From: Kiritimatiellota bacterium
GTDB lineage: Bacteria; Verrucomicrobiota; Kiritimatiellia; JAAZAB01
Assembly: GCA_026398415.1 (NCBI GenBank)
Contig: JAPLSY010000028.1
Span: 1-50,563 of the forward strand
DNA length: 50,563 bases
Reading direction: 5' to 3'
Positions 27,092 through 35,740 of this stretch are shown here, in pieces. The notes beneath the pieces were generated by a model. That model was not told the DNA's origin. It ran no database searches and was given only the letters and a program-made list of their open reading frames with translations. How positions within the stretch are numbered: the first letter of the stretch is position 1; each line of letters starts with the position of its first letter. The position numbers and the translations under genes are program-made.

Positions 27092-30000
27092 CTATTTCCG
27101 GGTTTGCACATTCATGGCGGCATACACGCCCCATGCCGCTAACCCCGTTAAAACCACGGCCAGTCCATTGGCCAGCAAGGCGTGCGGATAGGCCGGGGCG
27201 GCGCCATCGCCGATCAGGCTGATAATCATTGCCACACCCAGGGCCGGGATCAGCAATTCCGGATGATAACGCCACACGAACAGGAATGCGCCGTAGAGGA
27301 ACAGGGCCAACCCGGCGCCCACAAGCAACCACAGCCAGTCCCTGTGTTCGGCAAACAATGCGCCGGCCATGCTGACGCCCAATAACGCGATCAGGAGCAA
27401 TCCCAATCCTTGCCAGCGTGTCCACTGGAGCGTCAACCGATTCATGACCTTGATGAAAAGTAACGCGACAAAAACCATTTTTAAATATAACGATACAGTT
27501 TCAAGGGCCGGCATCAGCCAGGGATGACCGGCATTGAGCGCGCCATATTCAGACCATGGCGGCGCGTAGTGAAGGTTCAGCCAGTCGCCCAGTGCCATAA
27601 TCGCCGCGAACCCGGCCCCGAGGGCCAATCCCCAGACCCACACGTCGCGGGGCACCAACGTGGTGGCGGGCTTCTGATCCGGCCGCCAGGCCATGGCCGC
27701 AATCAGGGCGAAAAATGCCGGCACGACAATCATTTTGATCAGCAATCTGATGCCGGACGATTTCCAGACCTGGTCCAGCCACGGCTGAGCCGTGGAAAAA
27801 TTAAAAATCATCGCCGGCCACTGATTGATCCAACGCGCACCATCCAACAGGCTGAGACACACAAAGACGACCACCATTAGGCCCACGGCAACCCGGCAAT
27901 GTCCCCAGTGAAACAACTCGACAAAAAACCCTATCGCCAGACTCACCGCCATAAGCCCAATCAAGGCGAAATATACGATATCGGCCGTCGTTTCCGCGCT
28001 GCGATCCCGGCGCGACCACGTTTCCGGAACATGCACGTAACGATAAACGTCCACCACCTGATCCCCGGCGATTTCCACATCCAGGCGCAGTTCGCCCTCC
28101 TTCAAGGAAGAAGTCAATGGATCCTGAAAGGTAAAGGTCCAGTCCGTACGCGCCTTTAACTTGGAAGGTGTGGCCGATACTTCCCGGAACGTTCCCGCAT
28201 CTCTCTGCAGGAGTTTGCCGGCGGCGGCAACCGCCCGGCGGCGCGCCTGGCCCTCGGATAGCGTGGCGCCCGGACGCTCTTCCGGCAGCTGATGTGAAAA
28301 GCGATACACTACCTGCGTTGGCGCAATCAGGACATGATATTCCTCGGCGCGTTCGGCCACATCGCCCTCAAACCGGGCAAAGCGCACATCCCAGCGCGGC
28401 GGTTTCAAATACGTGCCCAGCAAACTGCCATAAGTCTGCGCACCGGCCGTCTGCCATATGAAGCGATGGTCATCGGCGACATCCGCCTGCGTGGAACTCA
28501 CGATTTTCCAGGAAGCATCCAGGGCGACCGAATGCTCACCCAACGCCTGGCGTGCCCGCGCTTCAGCCTCGGCGCGCTTGACCATCAGTGGCGGAGAAAC
28601 GGAAGCCGTCCGTATACCAATGGCGCCTATAATCAATAACCCGGTCAGGCCGATAAGCGGCGTCCAGCGTGTCAAGGCAGACGATAGTTGACCAATATTC
28701 AACATTGCCACTGTCTCCGGCCGCGGCGGCTCAGATGGCGGTGACCAGGCTCCGTTGATTGCCTGTGACGCCGGCCCCTCCTGCCAGCGCCCAATTCGCA
28801 GCCGCGCCACGAGTACAATCCAGAGCGGCACAAGCGCAAGCAGAATCAACAGGCCACGATCCATCCAGACGCCCGGTGCCGTAGAGGCAAAAAGCGGGAT
28901 GGAACATAAAACAACGTCATAGCCAAAATGGATCAGAATAACCGGCAACAGTCCCAACCAGAGATACAAGCCGGCATACGCCAGGGCCGGAACCAGGATT
29001 TCCACCAGGCGCGCATAGGCCGGTTGCGCCGCATAAGTGGCATGGCAGGCGCCGAAAATTACCGCTTGAACAAGGACTGCCGCCGCAATCCACCAGCCGC
29101 GTCCGCCAAAGCGTTTGCCCAGCAAGGCCGCGCCGGCAATGGGCACGGCGCGGAAAAGACATTCTTCCGTGAACCCGGCATCGGCGCCAATACAGAGCGG
29201 AAACAACCAGGGACAAAACATCGCCATTATGTTGGGTTCCACCAGTATATCGGAGGGATTCCACCAATGCTGCCAGTTACGCATGAGCGTATAAAGACCG
29301 ATGGCAAAGAGCAAATCTAACGACACCAACAGATAACCCAGAAGGGTGCGACCCAGAACGGAACGCGAACTGGCAACCGGCGGCGACCAGATTCGCCACA
29401 ACTGCAACTGGTGGGGAAACGCCCGCCGCGTCAGCGTTTCCGCAGCCATGAAAACCAGCGTTCCCAGTATTGCGTGATAGACAAACGAAGACATGATCGC
29501 GAGCAAAAATTGCCCGATAAATCCGCTCCGGGCCATAGCGGTGTCATAGTCCTGCCAGATCAATGGCCAGTAATTCAAGTTGTTAAGCAGGCCCAACCCC
29601 GCAATCACAAGACCCCAATAAAGGGGCGCGCGCCAGATGATCAAACGCCGGCGCAGGGCAATTATCAGGCCAACCCCGCATCCGAGCACTAAATAGCTGT
29701 AATAGCCCACACCGCCAATGGTCCCGATCACCTCGTTAGCCGAACGCATCTGGGCATAGCGCCGCGAAAAGGCTTCCGGGATTTTGACACTGTGCTTGAG
29801 CGCGATCAGCCGGTCGCCGCCGACGGTCAAGCTTAACCGGTAGCGCCCCTCGCCGATCTGGGACTGTTGATTGCGTTCATAAACAAACGCATGATCCACG
29901 CGCCCGCCCGGGCGCACATCCTTGGATTGTTCCACCAGATGGTAATCGTTTAAGGCAATGTTCCAATTCTGCGCGGCGCCCTGTTCGGCAATAGTTCGCG

Positions 30001-30457
30001 CCGCTTCCGCCAGCAAGGCGACACCGGGTTCCTGTTCCGGGAGCTTGATATCAAATCCGTAGGGCGCGCCCCGGGGCGTAAAATAGAACCACGTCTCATG
30101 GATATCGCCCGGTTTAAAGTGCCGAACGCTCCAGGTGTAAGGCTCGTAAAGCCCGGCTTGCAGCATGGCTTGGAATGCCTCCCGCCCGCCCGCTTCCAAT
30201 TCCACATAGGTTTGGACCGACCAATCCCGGTCAAACGAAGCCGCCTGGCGGTAATCGGTTGGGGTAAAGGAATGGCGTTCGGCCAACTGGCGCGCCGCGG
30301 CCAAAGCCGCCGGACGATCCATCCGCAGGTCAAGGTTCAGAATCGGGAAAGCGTCCGGGAAATGGCGCAAGCAAAGAAAAGCCGCACCAATGGACAGCAG
30401 GAAAAGGCCAGCCCATAAAACCGGCCTTTGCATGACTTTACTAACGAAGTTGTTCAT
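27092..30457 (-). CDS. Large CPBP-family membrane protease with duplicated extracytoplasmic domain
   Basis: 1121 residues from ATG 30457 (GGAGG upstream). A TM helix (about 13-30) is followed by an extracytoplasmic domain (about 45-245). A multi-TM region (250-550) then carries the CPBP/Abi motifs: Glu431-Glu432 in EECLFR, FGACH with His472, and HFGYD with His510. These metal ligands mark an intramembrane glutamic/metalloprotease related to Rce1. After a linker, another TM (about 600-615) leads to a second copy of the extracytoplasmic domain (about 625-830), then 7-8 more TMs without the catalytic motifs. The two copies share the pattern YRLSLTVGGDRLIALKHSVKIPEAFSRR versus GELRLDVEIAGDQVVDVYRYVHVPETWSRR. 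Substrate unknown. The GT9 gene ends 42 bp upstream. Confidence 0.82.
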   Translation of the reverse strand: MNNFVSKVMQRPVLWAGLFLLSIGAAFLCLRHFPDAFPILNLDLRMDRPAALAAARQLAERHSFTPTDYRQAASFDRDWSVQTYVELEAGGREAFQAMLQAGLYEPYTWSVRHFKPGDIHETWFYFTPRGAPYGFDIKLPEQEPGVALLAEAARTIAEQGAAQNWNIALNDYHLVEQSKDVRPGGRVDHAFVYERNQQSQIGEGRYRLSLTVGGDRLIALKHSVKIPEAFSRRYAQMRSANEVIGTIGGVGYYSYLVLGCGVGLIIALRRRLIIWRAPLYWGLVIAGLGLLNNLNYWPLIWQDYDTAMARSGFIGQFLLAIMSSFVYHAILGTLVFMAAETLTRRAFPHQLQLWRIWSPPVASSRSVLGRTLLGYLLVSLDLLFAIGLYTLMRNWQHWWNPSDILVEPNIMAMFCPWLFPLCIGADAGFTEECLFRAVPIAGAALLGKRFGGRGWWIAAAVLVQAVIFGACHATYAAQPAYARLVEILVPALAYAGLYLWLGLLPVILIHFGYDVVLCSIPLFASTAPGVWMDRGLLILLALVPLWIVLVARLRIGRWQEGPASQAINGAWSPPSEPPRPETVAMLNIGQLSSALTRWTPLIGLTGLLIIGAIGIRTASVSPPLMVKRAEAEARARQALGEHSVALDASWKIVSSTQADVADDHRFIWQTAGAQTYGSLLGTYLKPPRWDVRFARFEGDVAERAEEYHVLIAPTQVVYRFSHQLPEERPGATLSEGQARRRAVAAAGKLLQRDAGTFREVSATPSKLKARTDWTFTFQDPLTSSLKEGELRLDVEIAGDQVVDVYRYVHVPETWSRRDRSAETTADIVYFALIGLMAVSLAIGFFVELFHWGHCRVAVGLMVVVFVCLSLLDGARWINQWPAMIFNFSTAQPWLDQVWKSSGIRLLIKMIVVPAFFALIAAMAWRPDQKPATTLVPRDVWVWGLALGAGFAAIMALGDWLNLHYAPPWSEYGALNAGHPWLMPALETVSLYLKMVFVALLFIKVMNRLTLQWTRWQGLGLLLIALLGVSMAGALFAEHRDWLWLLVGAGLALFLYGAFLFVWRYHPELLIPALGVAMIISLIGDGAAPAYPHALLANGLAVVLTGLAAWGVYAAMNVQTRK

Positions 30458-30499
30458 CGTTACCTCCACGAGACATGGATTAGTCCGCAACTTGCCCCG

Positions 30500-31492
30500 T
30501 CAATAACGCGGTTTAAAATCCGCAATAAGTCGATCCAATTTCCTTAACACGGTTTCCGGCTCAATGGCGGCCAAGGCTTCACTCGTCGGTTCGCGGCCTC
30601 GGAGGATGACCACATTCGCGCCGCGCGGGCCCCACACGGCCGCATCCGTGGGGCCAAAGAGCGCCACGATGGGAATACCCAGTGCCGCGGCCAGATGGGT
30701 AATCCCGGAATCGTTACCTACATAGCCCCGGCTGACCGCAAGGACCGCGGCCACCTCTTTTAAGGTCCGGTTAGCCAACACGGGCACCGCCGGCGCCAAC
30801 CGTGGTAACGCCTGCGCTGCGGCCGCATCCGCTTCACCCAGGATGAATACGGGCTGGGCGGACATTGAGCGCTGCACACGATCCGCCAGCAGGGCAAACT
30901 GTTCAACCGGCCAGTTTTTCCGGGAACTGCCACTGCCCGGATGCAGACTAATAACATTGTCTGCCAATCCCAGCTCCTTCAGCCAATGTCGTCCTTGTTC
31001 CCGCAGCGGGGTCGGCCATACAAGCAGGGGCTCGTCGCTGATCGGCGTTGATATTCCCAGGTCCGTTACCGGACGTAGAAAATGATCCGCCGCATGGCCC
31101 GATGCGACAACAGGCGAACAGGCAATCGCCTGACAGGCAATCACCCGTTTTGCGCCAGCCGCCCGAAGGTTAACCTGCACCACGCCATCGGCATCGCCGA
31201 GATAAGACAGGACCAGGTCAAAGGAAGCTATATCAGCCCGTTCGCGTTCCGGCCAAACGCGGCGCGGCACAAACCATTGGGCCATGCCGGAGGCGTCCAG
31301 TGACCGGACGCGGTTAATCAGACCGGCGGCCACGGCCAGTTCGGCCATGCCGGGATGCCCGATCAGCTCGATTGTGGCTAAAGGCCAATGCCGGCGTAAA
31401 GCCCGGATGGCCGGCAGGGTCAAAATAAAGTCGCCAAGCGCACCACCGCGCAGGATCAGGATATGCGGGGAATCATGATTCGCCAATATCAT
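30500..31492 (-). CDS. Glycosyltransferase family 9 (heptosyltransferase-like)
   Basis: 330 residues from ATG 31492 (two bases after the upstream stop; a TTG at 31498 would overlap it). GT9 enzymes add heptose to the lipopolysaccharide core. Visible family blocks are ILRGGALGDFILTLPAIRAL at the N-terminus, SLHPGSGSSRKNWPVEQFA at the sugar-nucleotide site, and GNDSGITHLAAALGIPIVALFGPTD near the C-terminus. The donor and acceptor cannot be read. It is coupled to the small membrane protein gene upstream and precedes the CPBP protease, possibly one envelope operon. Confidence 0.88.
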   Translation of the reverse strand: MILANHDSPHILILRGGALGDFILTLPAIRALRRHWPLATIELIGHPGMAELAVAAGLINRVRSLDASGMAQWFVPRRVWPERERADIASFDLVLSYLGDADGVVQVNLRAAGAKRVIACQAIACSPVVASGHAADHFLRPVTDLGISTPISDEPLLVWPTPLREQGRHWLKELGLADNVISLHPGSGSSRKNWPVEQFALLADRVQRSMSAQPVFILGEADAAAAQALPRLAPAVPVLANRTLKEVAAVLAVSRGYVGNDSGITHLAAALGIPIVALFGPTDAAVWGPRGANVVILRGREPTSEALAAIEPETVLRKLDRLIADFKPRY

Positions 31493-31494
31493 GC

Positions 31495-32037
31495 TCAATA
31501 CACACGCCAGCCCAGTAACAGCATATCGGCGCCAATAATGAGACCGACAATGCCCACGGCACGGACAATAGGCGCCTGGTTAATCCAGCGCTCCGTCCAT
31601 TGGCGCCATTTAAATGGGCTCCAGACCAGCACGATGCCGAAGATCACGAGCAGGTAAGCGAAACTCGTCATGATCAAACGGCTCACGGAGGGATGCACGA
31701 ACGCACTTTCGAGAATCGGGAGCGGCGCCAACAGCAAGAACCCGCCCAGCGCGCGGGAGGCCAGCAGATCGTCCACGAACAGGATCACCAGGACATAGGC
31801 CACCGGCACGGCCGCATATACCAGAATGTGGTGCGCATCCACCCACGCGAACCGCATCTGCAGGAGAAGCCAGGCCGACCAGAGGATATCCACGGCGGCC
31901 AGAATTCGGCCGGCCCATACATGCCGGGGAAACGCGCCAACCCAGGCAGCCGTCCCCCGCGGCCACAGCGCCATGCCGGCGCTCCAGACAAAAACCAGTG
32001 CACCACAGATCAATGTTATAAAAGCCAAGTCCGACAT
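31495..32037 (-). CDS. Integral membrane protein of unknown function
   Basis: 180 residues from ATG 32037, which has AGGAG eight bases upstream (a GTG at 32046 sits on that site and is rejected). Five or six hydrophobic helices are visible (about 4-25, 42-60, 67-90, 95-115, 123-143, 155-175). No catalytic motif or known family is recognised. Stop and the next start are separated by two bases, so it is cotranscribed with the GT9 gene; a role in the same glycan pathway is plausible but only inferred. Confidence 0.7.
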   Translation of the reverse strand: MSDLAFITLICGALVFVWSAGMALWPRGTAAWVGAFPRHVWAGRILAAVDILWSAWLLLQMRFAWVDAHHILVYAAVPVAYVLVILFVDDLLASRALGGFLLLAPLPILESAFVHPSVSRLIMTSFAYLLVIFGIVLVWSPFKWRQWTERWINQAPIVRAVGIVGLIIGADMLLLGWRVY

Positions 32038-32144
32038 GACGGTCACTCCTTTTTTTAAAATGCAGAATGATGAATCGAAGATTAATTAACAGTTCTTGGT
32101 TCGATGTTTGACGTTTGCTTTATTCCACCTTCAGTCCACAGTCT

Positions 32145-33653
32145 TCAGCCTGCAGTCTTTCTTTCGATCGTTCCATACAGCGCTTGCGCGGTCGCCTGGG
32201 CGACGCGCAGTGTAACAAGATCGCCGGCCTTCAGGCCCGGCACCGCCTCAAAGACAGCCAGGATATTATGGCGCGTGCGCCCGGCCCAGCGCGCTTCGTT
32301 CCGCAGGCTGGGACCTTCCACCAGCACCTCGCAGGCCTGGCCTGTAAAAGCCTGGTGAAACGCCTGACTGCGTTTACCCTGGTCCTCCAGGAGCGCGTGG
32401 TTGCGCCGTAGTTTTTCCTTGGCGCTCACGTCATCACTCCACTGGGCCGCAGGAGTACCTGGGCGCGGATTGTATTTGAAGATATAGACATTATCAAAGC
32501 CTATTTCCTCCAGGAACGCGCGGGTCATATCGAATTCCTCCGGTGTTTCCGTGGGAAATCCGACGATGACATCGGTTGTCAGCACGATGCGTGGCATGGC
32601 CTCCTGCAGGCGCCGCACCGCCGCACGATAATCCGCGGCCGTGTAGCCCCGGTTCATAAGCTGGAGAATCCGATCGGAGGCGGACTGCAGGGGCAAGTGC
32701 AGGTGTTCACATACGGCGGGCAGTTCGGCGAAGGCGCGGGCCAGTTCCGCGGTACAGCCGCAAGGATGCCCCGACGTGAACCGCAAACGATATAATCCCG
32801 GGATATCATTAAGCGCTTCCAGGAGACGCGGTAGGGGTTCCGTGAAGCCGCGCGGTGAACGATCAGTCGTCTCCCAGACGTGAGTTTGGCGGCCATAGGC
32901 CATGATGCTCTGGCCCAGAAGTGTGATCTCCTTAACGCCCTGCGCGACCAGCTGGCGCACTTCTTCAATAACGTCCTTGGCCGGCCGACTCCATTCGCCG
33001 CCGCGCACTTCGGGGACCACACAATATGCGCAATGCCGATCACAGCCGAAGAGGATATTAACAAAGGCGGATATCTCGCCGGGCAAATGCGTGTGGCCGT
33101 CATACGGATCGTCAGCGGAAGCAACATCGAGGATTGGGCGGTGTCCCGGCTGCGTCCCTGCTTTGCGGGATATCGGGACTACGCCGGGCAAGCCGGCGCG
33201 CCCAGCAGTATGCGCTCTCACCCCGCGCTCCGCCATAGCGCTTCGCGACGGCGAGTCGGCGAAGCCTCCGGCGTAGCCCGGATCGCTTAACTTCTGGGCA
33301 AGCACAGCGGCGAGGATCGCGGGTACCCGTGCCAAAACGTGCGTGCCCACGGCAAAATCCAGGCCGGGGACTTGGCGGAACAGATCGTCCTTCAGGCGCT
33401 GAACCATGCAGCCGACAACCCCGACGATCCGATCCGGATGTTCCTGCCGGGCGGAAATCAACATCCTCAGTTTGCCGATGGCCTTGTCTTCCGCCTTGGC
33501 GCGCACACTGCAGGTGTTCACAATCACGGCATCGGCCTGGCTTTCGCGCTCCGCCAGGGCATAACCATGATGTTGCAGCAGGACGGCTATCATTTCACTG
33601 TCCCGCTCATTCATCTGGCAGCCGTAGGTTTTGATATGGACTTTGAATGACAT
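32145..33653 (-). CDS. miaB: tRNA-2-methylthio-N6-isopentenyladenosine methylthiotransferase MiaB with in-frame repeat insertion
   Basis: 502 residues from ATG 33653. Adds a methylthio group at tRNA A37 using two [4Fe-4S] clusters. The N-terminal UPF0004 domain has its three cysteines (YGCQMNERDSE, VNTCSVRAKAEDKA, GVVGCMVQ). The radical SAM motif is CDRHCAYC, then a TRAM domain closes the protein (FTGQACEVLVEG...GDLVTLRV). Between domains 1 and 2, about residues 120-175 (DPGYAGGFADSPSRSAMAERG... to ...TQPG) form an extra ~50-residue stretch encoded by palindromic repeats, not found in ordinary MiaB. The frame stays open, so the enzyme may still be functional with a surface loop. Confidence 0.94.
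   Translation of the reverse strand: MSFKVHIKTYGCQMNERDSEMIAVLLQHHGYALAERESQADAVIVNTCSVRAKAEDKAIGKLRMLISARQEHPDRIVGVVGCMVQRLKDDLFRQVPGLDFAVGTHVLARVPAILAAVLAQKLSDPGYAGGFADSPSRSAMAERGVRAHTAGRAGLPGVVPISRKAGTQPGHRPILDVASADDPYDGHTHLPGEISAFVNILFGCDRHCAYCVVPEVRGGEWSRPAKDVIEEVRQLVAQGVKEITLLGQSIMAYGRQTHVWETTDRSPRGFTEPLPRLLEALNDIPGLYRLRFTSGHPCGCTAELARAFAELPAVCEHLHLPLQSASDRILQLMNRGYTAADYRAAVRRLQEAMPRIVLTTDVIVGFPTETPEEFDMTRAFLEEIGFDNVYIFKYNPRPGTPAAQWSDDVSAKEKLRRNHALLEDQGKRSQAFHQAFTGQACEVLVEGPSLRNEARWAGRTRHNILAVFEAVPGLKAGDLVTLRVAQATAQALYGTIERKTAG
33145..33290. repeat. Palindromic repeat insertion inside miaB
   Basis: Several hairpin units: CCCGGC (33145-33150)/GCCGGG (33183-33188) with further pairing inside, and the 30-bp unit at 33223-33252 that is 28/30 identical to apgM 11513-11542. 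It is translated in frame as part of MiaB. Confidence 0.75.
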
Positions 33654-33705
33654 TTTATTTCCGTTTGGCGCCTGAATCTTGTAGCGTAATGCCTTTGCAA
33701 CTGGC

Positions 33706-33742
33706 ATCATGGTTAAAAAAATAAAAGTCTATCATGGTTAAA
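33706..33742. promoter_or_regulatory. 12-bp direct repeats between miaB and C45 gene
   Basis: ATCATGGTTAAA occurs at 33706-33717 and again at 33731-33742, 25 bp apart, in the divergent intergenic region. Regular spacing suggests a possible regulator site. Confidence 0.35.
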
Positions 33743-33801
33743 GCTCATAGCCAACATGCCATTCATTACAATATTGTCACATCGCCTCACCGGAAATCGT
33801 A

Positions 33802-35730
33802 ATGAAAAAATTGTTGAATCTGCGCAATGAAAGCCTAAATAAGGACATGGCAATGCAAAACGAAGATCAAACCATGGCAACAGGTAACGCCAGCCCTCAT
33901 TTTTACATCAGGACAAAATGTTGGCTCCGACCGCTAAAATTGGGCTTGAGCCTGGTTATCGTTATTGCGGCCGGCAACTGGGTCGCGGCCTCCCACATGC
34001 TGTGGAAAAATTACGACCGGGCCGTTGCCTGCCTGGTCTCGAGCGCCTGGCCGCTGAACCGGGGCGCCATGTCCTTGGAGGTGTTCGAGTTGCCATCCAG
34101 CACCAATGCGCCACGCAACATGGGGGCCGCCCGCTTGGCCGTGTATGATGACCTGTTTGCCGTCGCGCTCGCTTCGCCCAATAATAAGATCCGTGTGAAT
34201 CTATATCGTGGCCGCAAGTTACATCTTTATGCGCCGGACAAAAAAGCGCATTTTGTCGCCGATAGTGCGGCCCTGGATGATACCCGTCGAGCGCTCACCG
34301 AGATATCTAAAGAAATCCCGCGTTTTTCCTGGCTGGGTCGGTTGGGAATTAATCTTGCGCTGCATCCCTTCATTACCGGAATTGAACACCGGGATGGTAC
34401 GATCGGCTGGCGGATCCGGATGATGGGCGGGAAGGCAATCCTGGCCGGTAACGGTGACTTGCGCCGGCTGGAATTTCGCCCCCCTTCGAAGACCGGCTGG
34501 CTGGCCACGAAGACCGGTTGGTTGGTCACGATCTCTGAAAAATCGTTGAACAATTCCGAAAGCGGGGAACTCACGCCGCCGATAGACCCGTCCATAACTG
34601 TTAAGGGCAACGAGCTGGACTTGAGCCTGGCCGCTGCATTGCGAATCGCCGCTTTGCAGTTTCAGCCAATCCTAAAAAGCGCCGATGGCGAGCAAAGCAA
34701 TGGCAAGGGTCGTCTCCGGGTACGTAACGGCAATCGCACGCTTTATCTGAGCGGAACGCCTTATGAGATCGGTTATCAGCACGGGAAACTGCTGGAAGAC
34801 AGCGTCCATCGGGTTTGCCGCCGGCTGGTTTACGGGGTGGGATTGGCTTATTCCCTGGAGAAGGGCAAGTGGTTTATCAACGAGGCGCGTGCCTTGATCG
34901 AACGCCAGCGGCAGTATATGGATCCCGCGTATTTTGAAGAGATGCGCGGCCTGGCGGAAGGATCCGGCGTCTCGCTCGATGAGGTGCAAATAGGCAACAT
35001 TATCCCTGAATTCTTTCATTGTAGCGGCGTGGCCGTATTCGGCAAGGCCACCACCCGCGGCCAGCTGGTGCACGCCCGCGTGCTCGATTACATGACCGGG
35101 GTGGGCCTGCAGGATGAGGCCGTCGTCATGGCCGTTGAGCGCACCGGCGTCCTGCGCTTCGTGAACGTGGGCTATGCGGGCTTCATCGGCTCGGTGACCG
35201 GCATGAACGAAAAAATGATCGCCATTGGCGAGATGGGCGGACGGGGCGAGTTTTTCTTGGATGGGACGCCGATGAGTTTTCTGCTCCGCGGGGCGCTGGA
35301 ACATGCCGCGACACTCGATGAGGCTGTGGCCTATATGCGCGACCGCCGCCGAACCTGCGAATATTACTACGTCATCAGCGACGGAAAAATTCCAGATGCC
35401 GTGGGCATCGCGGCCACAACCAACAATTTTGAGGTGGTGCGCTCCGGACAGGCCGTTACGCAGCTCCCCGAGGCTGTTGAAAACGCCGTGCTTCTGTCAG
35501 CGGGTGATCGCTATCGCAACCTGGTCCAACGCGTGCGGGAGCGTTACGGCAAGATCGATGGCCGCGCGCTCCTTGAAATCATCAAACGGCCGGTAGCTAT
35601 GCGTTCCAACCTGCACGACGCGATCTTCGAACCGCAGGATCTCCGGCTTTGGGTTGTCAATGCCTCCCGTAATGAGCCGGCGTGCGATCAACCGCCGGCC
35701 ATCTATGAATGGAAGGATTTGTTTCGCTGA
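33802..35730 (+). CDS. Membrane-anchored C45-type autoproteolytic acyltransferase/hydrolase
   Basis: 642 residues. A signal-anchor helix lies at about 46-62 (LGLSLVIVIAAGNWVAAS). Residues ~70-280 form a region without recognised motifs. From ~310 the protein matches the NTN-hydrolase family that includes acyl-CoA:6-aminopenicillanate acyltransferase and PLB-like proteins: GTPYEIGYQHGKLLED, MRGLAEGSGVS, FHCSGVAVFG with the putative nucleophile Cys407, then GYAGFIGSVTGMNEK and RNLVQRVRERYG. In this family the enzyme cuts itself before the Cys. The substrate is unknown. It is followed after 10 bp by an alpha/beta hydrolase, suggesting a two-enzyme envelope pathway. Confidence 0.75.
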   Translation: MKKLLNLRNESLNKDMAMQNEDQTMATGNASPHFYIRTKCWLRPLKLGLSLVIVIAAGNWVAASHMLWKNYDRAVACLVSSAWPLNRGAMSLEVFELPSSTNAPRNMGAARLAVYDDLFAVALASPNNKIRVNLYRGRKLHLYAPDKKAHFVADSAALDDTRRALTEISKEIPRFSWLGRLGINLALHPFITGIEHRDGTIGWRIRMMGGKAILAGNGDLRRLEFRPPSKTGWLATKTGWLVTISEKSLNNSESGELTPPIDPSITVKGNELDLSLAAALRIAALQFQPILKSADGEQSNGKGRLRVRNGNRTLYLSGTPYEIGYQHGKLLEDSVHRVCRRLVYGVGLAYSLEKGKWFINEARALIERQRQYMDPAYFEEMRGLAEGSGVSLDEVQIGNIIPEFFHCSGVAVFGKATTRGQLVHARVLDYMTGVGLQDEAVVMAVERTGVLRFVNVGYAGFIGSVTGMNEKMIAIGEMGGRGEFFLDGTPMSFLLRGALEHAATLDEAVAYMRDRRRTCEYYYVISDGKIPDAVGIAATTNNFEVVRSGQAVTQLPEAVENAVLLSAGDRYRNLVQRVRERYGKIDGRALLEIIKRPVAMRSNLHDAIFEPQDLRLWVVNASRNEPACDQPPAIYEWKDLFR

Positions 35731-35740
35731 AAGGGTGAAA

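Noticed and set aside
33120..33300. Frameshifted or split miaB
   Set aside because: The frame is continuous through the insertion and both flanking domains are complete.
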